The notes beneath the pieces were generated by a model. The model ran no database searches. It was not told the DNA's origin and saw only the letters and a list, made by a program, of their open reading frames with translations. The translations under genes were made by a program, and so were the position numbers. A DNA stretch of 64,000 nt from Nymphaea colorata (taxonomy: Eukaryota; Streptophyta; Magnoliopsida; Nymphaeales; Nymphaeaceae), in contig NC_045138.2 in the NCBI RefSeq assembly GCF_008831285.2, positions 28,057,934 to 28,121,933 of the forward strand, read 5' to 3'. Numbering within the stretch: the stretch's first letter is position 1; the number at the start of each line of letters is the position of its first letter. Of this stretch, positions 32,779 to 47,123 are shown piece after piece.

Positions 32779-35089
32779 TAATACGGAGCCACAGCCAGGC
32801 ATCTCCTCCATGAAGTCATCGAGGGAAGCATTCAAGTGGTTATTGAACAGAAGCATAGCACCATTCATCTCAGTCATACATTCACAGTGATTTTCACTCT
32901 GGAAAAAGGGTTGCAGCCATGTGGATGGAGATTATGCAAAACAAATATTCGAGCTCCGGCAACGTACAGTTTCTGTGGAAAACAAGTTCTTCAAATTAGT
33001 TGCTCTTATACTATTACGCATTTGGGCAGGGTTTAAAAGTATCAACAAATGAATAAGTTGCCCATTAACCGAACATGCGCTGCTGATAATCTGCTTCATA
33101 TTCTAGCGATGGCTTACTTTTCTCCAGTTCCTATCAATATCAACGGAAAACAACCAGAAAAAATTTATTGGAGGGACCACAAAATTTGGTTTTCCTACCA
33201 TCGGAAGCCCTTATGGGGTGAGTAACTTCGTCTTTGTGTTTTTTTTCATCTTTTTCATAACATTTGGATCATTTTAATCAACATAAGGAGAATTTCAGGG
33301 TCGATATGCAAAAAACGACTCGACCGGTGTGGAAAACTTACACTCTTAAGTTGTGTTTGATACCTCGGATCTTAAATCTGGTCTTCAAAAAAAGGTGTTT
33401 GGGAGAATGCTACATGTTAAGATCCATGGATTTAAGGTCGGATGGAGGAAGGTTCAATACTTCAATCTTAAATCATGAATATGAGATTCTAGGGATCTCA
33501 ATCACTGTGGATCTAAGATCCGCGGTGAAATAAATGCAACATTTATGTATTGTCATCTCAGCAATGGAGTTGGCGCTGTTTAGAAAATTCGGCCATAAAA
33601 TATCTGAAGCAAAGGGAAGGACCAGAAAGGAAGGATAAGCAGAGATGATTCGTTCGCATACCACTTGCTTTTGCCATGCCAGGCATGAGACATGGCATTG
33701 GTGGGAGAAAGAGATTTCGGTTAACTTTCCATCATTACTAAATAACCCATAAGTGAATGTTTTAATAAGCAATATGTTCATACTGTTTGCAAATGTGCAG
33801 GTTAATTACCATCGGTTGCAGCATGTAAAGAAAAAACATAGAATTGTTCCATGTAAATCAAACTTATTCTAATTGTAGGCTCAATCTCTTATTAACGGGC
33901 ATAAAGTAGGTGGCCCAACTGACTATCCAGCCAATGAGAACCCTGTTACTAGTTCCATTTGTGTGGATGTTTTGCTCTTGGGTCAATAGGATGAGGTGTC
34001 GTGCCGACCTAAAGAGAGCATATCTCAGCTCCTCATTCCTTGTGGGAAACTCTTACATAATTTGTGAATATTCCAGCATACAAACTGTTGATGTGTTGAA
34101 ACGATGGGGTTTCCCTATACTCATCAAGTCTGAACTTTGTTGCAGTAAGTCTGATTTCCGCCGAACGGGAAGTGATTGTTAAAAAAAAAATGGACATTAA
34201 AGGATTATAAGAGGGCCCTCATCATGGGTGCTGGTGTAGGTACCAACCAGTATGAGGGAGGGTGTAGGGTCCTTTCAAAAAACTTGGGTGCTAGGACATG
34301 ACCGTAATCACACACGCGTATAAGAATTTAACGGCATTAAAATCCAAGTAGATTAAAGATGAGAAGTATGTAAACACAATAGCAAGAGGAAAGCAACATG
34401 TCAAAGTGTTGAAGATGTTGGGAAAACAAGCAAAAACCAGCATAGATGCACAGTATTTTTATTAAAAAAAACATAAAATTCGACGATTTTGGACTCGATC
34501 AAGTTCAGAATTGAGCGGATTCAACAAGGTCAACCCCTCCTCTTTTTGTTTTGTTTCTGCTCAGGTTTCTATTCTTCGTGTCATTTGTTCTTGGTTTCTT
34601 TGCTAATCTTTCTCTTCTTCTTCTCACCGTTGATTGGTGAAACCTTGTCACCACAATTTGTTTTGAATGAATTTCCATTTTGTCCGCTCTCTATCTCTTT
34701 CATTTTCTCACTCATATGACAGCGGCGATTAAAGAAATCTGAAATTCACTTATATCGGTTTTGTTAAAAATATGTTTTAAAATGTGTAGGAAGACAAACA
34801 TGCACCTCCTAAAAGTTGCGAAAAAAGATTAATAGTCCCCTGAACTCTTTTTCTGGCTGCAGGTTTTTGTAGCTCAAGTCGGAAGGAATAGTTCCCAATA
34901 AGGACGCGAGTGAGTTCTTCATGAATACATGGTCTGTCATCTGAGTCGAAGCAAGTGTAGAGGTTGTCATTGCCGTCAATGACGAACATGAAGATGGCGT
35001 GAGACATGAAATATGAAGTCTCGTTGAGCTCAGCCTCCACCTCACGTCCAGGAAGTTCTCCACTTGGTGGCTCAACAGTATGATGTGTT
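32779..35089 (-). pseudogene. GDSL remnant psi-1 (exons 3 and 2 only)
   Basis: Exon 3 remnant at 32972-32779 and exon 2 remnant at 35089-34873, in the correct order for the minus strand; no exon 1 or exon 4. Exon 2 keeps FMSHAIFMFVIDGND and LIGNYS. It has a 10-bp deletion in the part encoding the VTLPELEAE stretch, a GG to DG change next to GND, and a lost 5' splice site (CTTGAG followed by CT instead of GT). The same deletion and lost donor occur in psi-2 at 47.6 kb, so the gene died before that duplication. Confidence 0.8.
33345..33535. mobile_element. Possible MITE inside psi-1
   Basis: Begins GTTGTGTTTGATACC and contains repeated GGATC(T/C)TAA, CTTAAATC and GATCC words on both strands, like the ends seen at 1066 and 7808. 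No paired ends or target duplication could be defined. Confidence 0.3.
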
Positions 35090-35395
35090 CCTGTAATTCA
35101 TTCTATCACATGCCAGTGAAGAAACTGCCTTTTGTTTCAGAACCATAACATCAGAGACTTGAAATAACAGCAATAGAGAATAACAATAACAATAGCAACG
35201 ATGATAGTCGCTTTGAAGTTGAAGAAGCTTGTACAAGCTTGACTAGGTGAATTGATGTAAAGCATTTGAGATGAGTGGGACGAAATCCTCGTGATGAGGC
35301 TAAAACTTGGGATGGAATCATATATACTGAGAGGAAATACCATACATGCCCAAATCTTCAAATCAATGGCGCCTCTCAGAGCTTCAAAGGCTCCT
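34500..35395. repeat. Segmental duplication block 1, copy 1 (partner 47290-48175)
   Basis: Collinear with 47290-48175 through the exon 2 remnant and its upstream flank (TATACTGAGAGGAAA, ACATGCCCAAA and GCTTCAAAGGC words). A short third match is at 63035-63120. Confidence 0.85.
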
Positions 35396-35996
35396 GTTTG
35401 ATGTACAAGAAAAATCTTGTGCATCGGTTGAAAACTGTACAGGCGAGTGAACTTTCACCCGTTCACCTCACGACGAATCAAACACCGTGAAACTTCACTC
35501 GAAAAACTCCTACGATCGGGTGAAATTTCACACGAAAAAAAGTCCGACCTGTTGAGGTCAGGCTTTTTCGCGGAGAAAAAATTGAGAGCCCTTCACCTCT
35601 TTTCCCCGTCGACGCCCTTCTTCCCCTCTCTCACTGCGTCTCCTCCTCTCTCGTTGTGTCTCCTTTTCTCTCGCTCTTTTGTTCCTCACATTTGTTGTTG
35701 CACAACTCTCTCCTCTCTCGCTGCATCTCTTCCTCTATCATTGTGTCTCCCCTCTCTCACTGCATCTCCTCCTATCTTGCTCTTTTGTTCCTCTCCTCTC
35801 GCTGCACAACAACTTCTAACTGTCAAGAAAAAAATCTCTCATATTTTTTTATCATGTGCACCAAATATAGTTAATTTTACCCTGCAATCAAAGAGGGCCT
35901 CAAATCAAAAGATAGTAAAATTTCATCCTATATATTTTCTAAACATTTTTTTTCATGATAAATTTACCATGTTAAATTCTTCCTCTTCAAACAGGA
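35392..35996. mobile_element. Small element with TCCTGTTTGA/TCAAACAGGA ends
   Basis: Present only in copy 1 of the duplication. It starts TCCTGTTTGA after AAAGGC and ends TCAAACAGGA before CCTAAAGAATTAATG. The ends are 10-bp perfect inverted repeats. Copies 2 and 3 have about 100 bp of other sequence between the same flanks (TTCTATCTATAA...AGTGTC), so the insertion was accompanied by a deletion, or replaced it. The interior has GTGAAACTTCAC-type palindromes and a CT-rich imperfect repeat (35590-35810). Confidence 0.5.
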
Positions 35997-38575
<2,579 letters not shown>

Positions 38576-38584
38576 TACAGAAAT

Positions 38585-39650
38585 AAGGTAGTGTTTGATG
38601 GCTAGAAAATTTAGAATTGGAAATATATTTCTGCAAATATATTTTCTGGAATAAAGGAATGAGAAAAATCTTTCTGATTCACATTTTGATGTGTGTGTGA
38701 TGACTGAGAAATATATTTCTAGAAATATATTTTTGTGTTTGATGATAAAGAGACAATATTTGTAGGGGTGTTTATAAAGAGTTTGAAAGCCAAAATTCAA
38801 AATTTGAATTTTTTTAATTTAACAAGATTTTCATGTGAATTCCATATTTTTGAATAATTTTTTTTTAAATAGGTTTTGACCAAGTGGGATTTATCATTAA
38901 ACATGCAAATACCCTTTTGGGGCGTGGCCAGGGCGGGATATTGCCCACCCAAAAGGGCCAAAGCCACTCCCAAGAGGCACTTTTAGCTAAAAAAATGGGG
39001 CCTATTCCCGCAGGCCCCGACTCAGTGTGCCAGGCGCGCCGCGCGTGACGCACGAAGGCATGCCAGCATGCGATTTTTTTAAAAACAAAATAAAATAAAC
39101 AAAACAAATAAATAAATAAAAGGTTGTTCATATAAAAAGCATAAAATCCTTTTTTTATTTAAAATGTGTAAAAAATGATTTTTTTTTTTTTTTTTTTACA
39201 AATGGGTGGCCAACTCCGTTTTGAGTCTGTTGAAGCGTTATAGTGTGTGATTTAGGCTCAAAAACACGTTTTGGCACAAGAATGAAACATAAACAAAGGA
39301 AAGGTCCATGCATGCACATGCAATGCTCATAGCATTAAATTTTGTAGTTTAGATTTCGGCTTTGGAATTTTGAGTTTGAATTTCTCGATTTGGATCTAAT
39401 TCAGACCTGAGAAATAGATTTTAGATTTCAATCTCATGTCTAAAGTAGGATTTTGAATTTTAAAGTTTGTGTTTTGGGTTCAAACATAAGTTTAGAAATT
39501 CATTTTTGATCGAATAGCTTTGGGTTTAGGATTGAACTTAAAGGTCAAAAAAATTTAAACCAAATAACTGAAAATTTTGTTTGAGTAAAAATAAAATACA
39601 GTCTTTTTTTTTTCAAAAAAATTAGGGTGATAAGAGCGGGCTGCTGAGAA
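38585..39650. mobile_element. Copy-1-specific insertion, probably several decayed elements
   Basis: Replaces the sequence found at the same place in the paralogous units (51380-51710, 58215-58290). It begins with GGTAGTGTTTGATGG and an AAATATATTTCT(G/A) repeat (38615-38740), goes on to a GC-rich patch (38920-39070), then a region (39220-39620) of degenerate TTTGGATCT/TTTGAATTT words that resembles 62080-62790. No coding domain. Confidence 0.45.
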
Positions 39651-39845
39651 AAACAAACACTACCGCCAACAAAATCCTTATCTCGGAAACCCACCTCCTC
39701 TCCCCTCAGTGGGAGCAATCATTAAGAAATAGTGATAAGAAAGAGTATTAATTGCATCAGGGGCTCCTTAAATTTGCACTAAAGATGCATTAGATGTAGC
39801 GACTAAGGATATTTATGTTGCTTCGAAGATTTGAAGTCCAAGGTC
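39651..39845. repeat. 3' flank of copy E, homologous to 51710-52353 and 58325-59033
   Basis: Shares AACACTACCG, GGAGCAATCATTAAGAAATA and the GGGCTCCTTAAATTTGCA word with the other two copies. Confidence 0.75.
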
Positions 39846-42035
39846 TTAACTAGCCGGCCGGAGCTCCTCTCGGCCGGAGATCGGGAGCCCCTCAATGTTC
39901 AAGCCCTCCACTGGACATAGGTTATACGGCATATTGTAGAGCGTGGAGTTGAAGGTGATGTTCGCAAGCGTCTTGACATTGATAGGGTGAACTTCGCTGC
40001 TCAGATTAGAAAGGTAAGCCCTTGTGGAGAGATAGTTGTACACCTTCTCTGTGAGGTGCGCCCTATCGTAGTAGAGGTAGATGCTCCTGTTCGGGAACGG
40101 GCTCCCGTCCTCTTCACATGTGATCCCTTCAGTGCCCTCCACATAGCAGCAAGACGCATTGATCACTTCTATTCCTGTCGAAATTCAACAAAAATATATA
40201 ATATATGAAAGTGTATCTAGATGTCGCAATTTAATTGGATCTGAATTTGATTTTAGTATTTTAAATCATGATCCAGTTTTGGAATCAAATCTGGATCCAT
40301 TTAAGTGGGGGAAAATTTAATTGGGGAAAGTCTGATTATGATGGGCGTGCCCCGATCCAGAAAAGGAAGAGAGTAACGCACGTACCGAAGGAAGCAGGTT
40401 CGTCAATGACTTGGCTGATAATGTTGTAGGTGTTGACGTAGACGAATACAGAGCCAAGCATCTCCTCCATGAACTCATCCAGGGAAGCATTCAAATAGTT
40501 ATTGAACATAACCACTGCATCGTTGTACTCCTTCACACATTCCCGTCATTTTGGATTCTGGAGCTAGGGTTGCAGCCACTTGGTTGGACATTGTACAGAA
40601 CAAATTTCCGAGCTCCGGCGTTGTAAAGTTTCTATCAATAAATTTAAAAGAATCACTAGATAAGTAATAATTTTTAAGTAATGTCCTCCCAAGTGGTTGC
40701 CCAGTTGAGCAGAGAGCAGAACAAATCTTGATCAGTTGCCGTTGATTCAAGTAAATGCTGGAAATTAAAAGACTAAATCACCCTTGAATTGTAAAAAAAA
40801 AAGTGAAAAGGATGAAGATACTCTGAAAAGAACCCAGACTTTTTTTTTTTTTTTTTGGTATCTGGGTGAGAATTAAGACACTAGTCAACAAAAATATTGC
40901 ACACGCATCTTTTAGAATTCAGCGGGAAGATTGAACTAACTTTCCCCATCCACTAGTCCTTAAGCCGAAAAGAAATACCTTTTAAACAAAGAAAACGTGT
41001 GTGTGTGAGTACCTCAAGTTGGACGGTGTAGTTCCCAATAAGGATGCTAGTGAGTTCTTCAAAGTCACATGATTCATCTGATGATCGGAAGCAAAGGTAG
41101 CTGTAATCGTCGCCGCCGATGAGGAACATCAAGATGGCGTGGGACATGAAACATCAAGTGTCGTTGATTTCAGCCTCCAGCTCCGGCAGCGTCACTTTCA
41201 GGAAGCTCTCAACTTGGTCGCTCAGTGGTATGATATGCGACTGCGACATATAAATCATCCATCACATGCCAATGAAACAACAGTTCTTCGCTATAACAAC
41301 AATAATAAATAACTTCAATAGCAACACTGATTATCTATAAATGATGCAGGGCTCCTTTTGGCATCTTTCGTGCAGAGAAATCGCCCTAGAAGCTAGGTTC
41401 AGTCAGTTTGAATTGGTCGATAGACTCTAACCCATAAAATAAAAGGGGAGGGAACTCTATCTCTCACCCAAGTAGTGAAACAAACGTCCCACCGACAGAT
41501 GGAAACAGAATTTCATATAAATTCGGCAAAAAACAGTCCCTTCCCCTTTGTTTTATTTTTTTGAACCCACTTCCCAAGTGCGTAACGATTAAAAACAAAA
41601 GAGAAAAAGAGCGAAAAGTTTTAAACTCAAGGGTTAACATAATCTGCACTTACGGTCACCCCAGTAGTTTCAACTTTCAAGAATGCCAGCACCAGCAGAT
41701 GCATAGTTAACGCCATGAAGGATGCGATCACCCTTATTCTGAGGGTTGTTGAACACGGGAAGGTAGTCGGGGATGCCCAAGTGCTCCGCCAGTATATCCG
41801 CCGCGTTCCTCCCATTTGAGAACCTCCCGGTTGGCCCCAGAGGGAAGTCCACCCCGTAGGGTGGGTAGTTCGACTTCAGATCACAATCCTCAATGTAGTT
41901 GTTGTTTCCGTTGTCCAGGAACGAGTCCCCAAACACGAAAAGAGCCCTCACTGCAGTCTGCTTGGCCTTCACTGGCTTCAGAAAGTCGATGACGTGAACC
42001 ACGGAGAGAAGAAGGAGGTCGGGGACTGCCTTCAT
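39846..42035 (-). pseudogene. GDSL esterase/lipase copy E, sister of F, multiply broken
   Basis: Exons: 42035-41654, 41240-41013, 40631-40386, 40174-39846. Lengths compared with intact F: 382 versus 375 (a 7-bp insertion near the end of exon 1 shifts the frame after GAGILE), 228 versus 228, 246 versus 247 (one base lost after QNDG, giving a stop), 329 versus 329. In exon 2 a TGA replaces a Ser codon before FMSHAI, and the GGND block reads GGDD, losing the Asn of the SGNH site. FGDSFLDNGNNN and the DRAH block remain, the latter with Leu after His. The splice sites still look normal. The TATA-like sequence upstream of F is not present at the same place in E. E is non-functional by several independent lesions. 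Confidence 0.92.
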
Positions 42036-42682
42036 TTTGCAAGAGTGCTCCTTCAGAAAGCGAAATTGATGTTCCTTGGTGGCAGAGTTAGCCTCGAACT
42101 AGGCCAGCCTGCAAACGGGAAGCCAGCGTCCAAATATCTGGTGAAGTTGATATCTCCACTCAACTGCAACAATCTACCCACATCGTTGGGGGCTCACCGA
42201 TGCACCTTTCCTTTCCTGGCATTCACATGGAACCGTTCTAAAACTGGCGGTTGGTCGGCCAACTTCCGTTACTCTTCCAAGAGTGGCCGTCTATCAATCT
42301 TACATGACGGAGCCGAGGGGAGCTCCACGGTGCAGGAAATTTTTGTGCGTCAATGTAAGTTGTAAGGCCCACGATTTCTCTTTCTTTTCCTTAATTATTG
42401 AAACGTTAAAATGGAGAGGAGCAGAGTAAATGGTTGCTAGAAATAGTTGAGGCTGTCAAGGGGGCAGTGATGGAAAGAAAGGCAGGATAAACCGGACTAG
42501 TAGACTAACGACTAGTAGAGTAACTGAAATATTATTGGAAGGAGGGAAGAACTGAAAAAAATCATTCTCTTTTTCATGAGAAACTAAAACAGAATTAGTA
42601 TGGCAATGAAGGAGGCCTTCTAGAGGGCTGTCGACAGGAGTTGATTTTACAGGTATGGGAATGGCTCTTGTATTTTTGTTGG

Positions 42683-42722
<40 letters not shown>

Positions 42723-43182
42723 AGTAAATCTATGTATTTGTGCGCTTATACATGAATAAAGGCATGAGGTGTTGTAGGCCAGAAGACACAGCCCTCTTAT
42801 TCGTAAATATCCCTGATTGTAAAAAAAAAAAAAAAAAAAGATGATAATAAATATCTATACGTATGTATGAGGTATACTCACAGATTAACAGAAAATTCAA
42901 GGGGTATAGTTACAGTAATACTGTGAGACTCGGCCTTGTCAAATGTTCTCAGGCCATCTTGCTTCAGGCGTCACTCATGGGGACAGAACTTGTAAAACGT
43001 TTAACAAAATCAATGCTAACTCCATTTCAAACGAAACTTGGGCAACACCTTGTGTTACCGGTGAGGATGGGATGCCCTGAAGCTCGGTCCTACAATTAGC
43101 TCCTGAGATGAAACGCTTTAGGGAGTTAGCTCCCTAGTCCCCTGTGATTTCCTGAAATCTCACCTAAATGGATTTACATAAT
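42036..43182. other. Intergenic upstream of copy E
   Basis: The first 300 bp are the former promoter side of E. A (TA)n tract lies at 42684-42718 and an A-run at about 42820-42839. An open frame at 42863-43099 has no recognised domain. Confidence 0.45.
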
Positions 43183-43191
43183 GTCTGAATC
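43183..43191. repeat. 9-bp direct repeat GTCTGAATC, left copy
   Basis: Perfect match to 44328-44336, on either side of the GC-rich element; probable target site duplication. Confidence 0.6.
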
Positions 43192-44327
43192 TACGATACC
43201 AGGGAATGCATCCCCACCCGCCTCGACGTGATGCGGGTGCTGGTGCGACCATGATTCGCACCGAAGTCTGTCAAGGGTGAGTCGGGTGCGGTCAGCCGCA
43301 CCCTGTCATTTTTTGACGCGCACCCGACTTGCCCCTTTCCCTTCCCTTTGCTAACGCCTTCTGAGTTCTGCCCTTCTCTATCTCTCCCACCATCATCCCT
43401 TCCACCGCAGCAGCTTTCTCTCGATTTGGCGTCGGCTGCGATCGTCTCTGCCGGCGGCATCAATTAGTTCAGGTAGCTACTTTGCAAACGGTTTATTTCA
43501 GATTTTCGTTTTCTCCAGCCTGTTTTCCCTATTTCGTCTTCTTCCTCAACCCTCTTCCAACCCCTCTGTTTTCTCTCGGTTTATTTGGTTAAGAAATTTT
43601 TCAATCGGCAATGGCTAAAGTGCAGGGCCTGCCACTGGAGCTTCCCCTCTGGCCCTCCCCATTTGCCCCACGCCCGCTCGAGTGCAATAGAAGTTCCTTC
43701 TGTGTTGCATCCCTCTGCCTCCTTGCTGAACTCCACCCTCAGGTGCTTCTCTCTTTCTCTCTCTCTCTCACTCTCTCTATCTACATTGCTGAATGTCGAT
43801 GTCAATGTCACAGCTAAGGTTCGCAGGCCGAGTCGTGCAACCATCTATCAAAAGGATGAAGATGGCTATTGACGATTAATTGTGAACTCACCAGATGACT
43901 TTTAAGTTTTATGTCATTTCTGGCAGTGTTGAATACACACAGGAATTGTTCGACAAAATGCCTGACAGGGCTGTTGTCACACCGACCACGATAATAACTG
44001 GTCTACAGTCGTATGTTTGAATTTAGATGTTCAAGAAAACGTGGAAAGCAAGAATGTTAAACTGGATGGCCTTGTGATGGTTAGTGTAATTCGATCAGTG
44101 TGATCAAGTTGGGTTTGTATTGAATTCAATTAGCAAATTGCGATTTTGATCTTATTATTTTAATAATTTTGTGGTTTATGACAATTTTTTGTCATACATA
44201 TTATTAATATTATTATAATAAATTAATAATAATAATATTAAATACTCTCACCGCACCGCCGCATCTAAATTTTTTGAAATATGCCTCGCCGGCACCAGCA
44301 CCCACACCCTGCACCTTGGTGACATAA
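43192..44327. mobile_element. Candidate Pack-type (Mutator-like) element carrying gene fragments
   Basis: 1,136 bp flanked by a perfect 9-bp direct repeat, the usual length for Mutator-like elements. The ends are imperfect inverted repeats: GATACCAGGGAATGCA on the left against GTCACCAAGGTGCA on the complement of the right, and further in GGGTGCTGGTGC appears on opposite strands at 43240 and 44300. The interior does not look like transposase. Part is a GC-rich, CT-repeat-bearing exon-like piece (43611-43740, ending CAG/GTG), and part is a PPR-like fragment (43922-44020). Alternative: a hAT-type element with CACCCG-rich ends, which would give an 8-bp duplication. Confidence 0.5.
43922..44020 (+). 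pseudogene. PPR-like gene fragment
   Basis: About 30 codons in frame reading ELFDKMPDRAVVTPTTII and then TGL before a stop. This is close to the consensus of a plant pentatricopeptide repeat (ELFDKMPxRxVVxWTTxI), with Pro in place of the usual Trp. It is too short to be a gene and is probably a captured or decayed piece. Confidence 0.6.
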
Positions 44328-44336
44328 GTCTGAATC
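44328..44336. repeat. 9-bp direct repeat GTCTGAATC, right copy
   Basis: See 43183-43191. Confidence 0.6.
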
Positions 44337-45165
44337 CTAGAGAACTAGAATATGTTCCCTCTTGGAAGGCTGAACCATGGTATAGAGGTATCAGCGTCTT
44401 ATGATGTTCAGATGCCTATAAACCTAAAATATCAAGTCATAAATTGCCCATATGTAAAATTGAAAGTATAATAAAAAGAACAGAAAATTGACTTCAAATA
44501 TGTCTCTGCATGTTTGATTCAGAACAGTTTGACAGCTAGAGGAAGGCTTCAGAATTGTTACTGCTTAGTGCCAATCGATATTTACTCACTTGGCAGACGT
44601 CTACAATGATGGAATCAATAGGTGCTAGGTAAAGATCTGAATAGTTACAACATTGCATGTTGCTCTCGTATCATTGTCTCAGTCCCCACTTCTAGAATCA
44701 TACGTGCTACTGTTCTAGCAGGTCAGGGTCCAAAGAAATCAATATAAGATCTGAAAGTGGTCACCTAGATTTGCGAGTTCAGGTGGCAAATCTGATGACT
44801 CCACAACTCCAGCAGTGCTGCAAGGGAACTTGCTCAATAACTATGTTGATTTACTAATCACAGGGAAGTCTGTACACCATATATAAGAAATTGAAGACAA
44901 TATAACTGTCAGAAAAGTCTGTTCACATTTACCTGGAACTATGAACAACAAGTTTTTAGAAGTCCTTGTTTTGGTAGACGAGTTTGATCACTGGAAAAAG
45001 ATTACACTCATGATAGACCTTACTGCCGGATCGCCAGAGTCACAGTATGATCGCCAGAGTTTCCGGAGAATTCCTGCCAAGTTGGATGCGATTTGGACTC
45101 GAATGATGAAGGAATCGAAGATGGAAGGAGTCGGGTGCTCTATTCTAGCGAAGTCTAAAACTGTG
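44337..45165. other. Intergenic, nothing recognised
   Basis: No coding domain, RNA gene or clear repeat seen. The frame at 44941-45204 runs into the tandem repeat that follows. Confidence 0.4.
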
Positions 45166-45169
45166 TCGA

Positions 45170-45750
45170 ATTCCGGCGACCGGCGCTGTCAGCTCCGGCA
45201 TTGAAAAATGTCAAGTAGGAGCGCGTTAGATTTGTATGCTTGTGTAGATTATTCTTACAAAATTTCATAATTTTTGGAGCTGCCGAAAAAAAAAATTGAA
45301 TTTTTCAGTGACTGTCTGTCGCTAGAGTGTTTTCTGCGACGGAAGGTCTGAAAACTACATCGGATTCCGGTGACCGGCTTTGTCAGCTCCGGTGTCGGAA
45401 AATAACAAGTAAGAACTCGTTGGATTTGTTTGTTCCTGAAGATTACTTTTGTAAAATTTCATAATTTTTGGGTGAGCGGTTGAGGAGATACAAATTTTTG
45501 AGTGACCGCCTATCGCTAGAATGCTTATTTGTGAAACCAGAAACTAAACCAGATTCTGGCGACCGGCGCTGTCAGTTCCGGTGTTGGAAAATATTGTGCA
45601 AGAGCTCGTTGGATTCGTCTGACTCTGAAGATTATCCCTGTAAAATTTCATATTTTTTGAAGAAACTGATGAAGAAATATGAATTTTTGAATGACAGCCT
45701 GTCACTAGAGTGCTTTCTGCGACGATTGAAGAACTGACGGCAGAACAGTT
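45170..45750. repeat. About 190-bp tandem repeat, three units
   Basis: Units are anchored by GGCGACCGGCGCTGTCAG(C/T)TCCGG at about 45177, 45369 and 45557. Each is followed by GTTGGATTTG/TCG, a GAAGATTA word, TAAAATTTCATA(A)TTTTTG and CGCTAGA(G/A)TG in the same order. The spacing is about 190 bp. The units are clearly diverged. Origin unknown; it could be part of a decayed LTR element. Confidence 0.8.
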
Positions 45751-47100
45751 GTCTCTTGTGCCTACCCCCGTCAAATTCAGCTGGTGGGCAGGTTTGAGAT
45801 TTGATCTTAAGTCCCTCGGAGTCCTTCTGACAAAAAAAAAAATCAGAGTATTTGTAGCCTAAAAGGGGTTTTTCTTATATTTGTTTACAATTTCGATGGA
45901 AAAACGTAATGTTATGCATGGTACCCTAAGTTTTATTTAACATTTTAAAAAAAAGGTTTTGAAATCTCTTGTTTTTATAAGATGATCACAATATTATTAT
46001 TTAAGATTTCTTAACGTGATCTATCTTATATTGATGCATGTCTATTCAACTTTACTTGGTTGCCATTAAATTAAGTTAGGAAATAGCTTATTGCTTTTAT
46101 ACGAGAAACCGAGGGTAGTTTATGTGAGAGGTAATAGACTATGTCTAGTGATGATAAACCCTCACATTCGAATTTCGTAGGTGAAACGTAGATTGTGTAT
46201 GCATTGGTATATGCAAGTGTGAGCTTTGTGTTTTACCCAGTGTTTGGTTTCGTTCCGGAAAGTAGTAGTGCGCGTGAGCTCACTGTTGTCGCACACTTCT
46301 CTGTCTGCACTAGAGGACCCACTAGGTATTGTGCGACACAAGGGCCAGGATTTTGCAGTTTCTATTGAAGATCAAGGCGTCTCTTGGTCCCTTACCCCGG
46401 GTTTCTAGAGGGATCCTGCTACTGCAGCGGCGATATGGGATATCTCAGGAGACTTCACTACAGGTTATCCTCGATCTGTTGGATCGCCTGGCGAAAATAT
46501 GTCTTGTTCTGCCCGTGAGTTGTGCCCACGAGGATTTCTGTTGTTGCTCGGCACGATGACCATACCTATTGTAATGATAGGCTACGGTTGGAAGTTTACG
46601 AATATTTGGAGGTTGTGCACACCTCATTTTTGTTAATGAATCGTAACGTTAATGTGTATTAAGATTTGGGAACTTATGGTTGTTGACTATAAGGTCTCAT
46701 ATGTATTTGTTTGACGAAATCAAATATTACTTTGTTGGGTCATGTTTCATTCATGGCTGGATTTTTCCAAACTCAAAGGAATTCTGACTTATCTTCTTAT
46801 TTTTATAGGTAGTTCTTGAGATACTTTGGCTCATAGAGTGTCAATCTCAGTCTTTTGATGGACAAGCATTGACAATTTGAACACTGCGTCGGTTTTAGAC
46901 ATTGTAGTTATTTTAGTTGTTTGGGTTAAGTGTTTTACTTTTGAAATAAACGTGTGTGTTTGATTTGTTTAAGTTTTGGTCATGACTTAATGTGACTTTA
47001 GCTTGGTGTCAAAACTGGGGTCGTAACATAGCAAAAATACAAACAAAAATAAAGAACTTCGATGAGTAGAAAATGCTGCCAAATGATCAGTTTCTGAACG
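45751..47100. other. Intergenic, possible decayed LTR retroelement
   Basis: AT-rich flanks with a more GC-rich centre (46220-46600), an LTR-like look (CACATTCGAATTTCG and GGGGTCGTAACATA near the end), but no coding domain or paired repeat that I can confirm. Confidence 0.3.
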
Positions 47101-47123
47101 ACGATGCTAGCCCTGCTTCCGTC

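Noticed and set aside
43585-43872. Possible small gene in the Pack-like element
   Set aside because: Two overlapping frames and a CT microsatellite; could be a captured exon but no match to a known domain, so not called separately.
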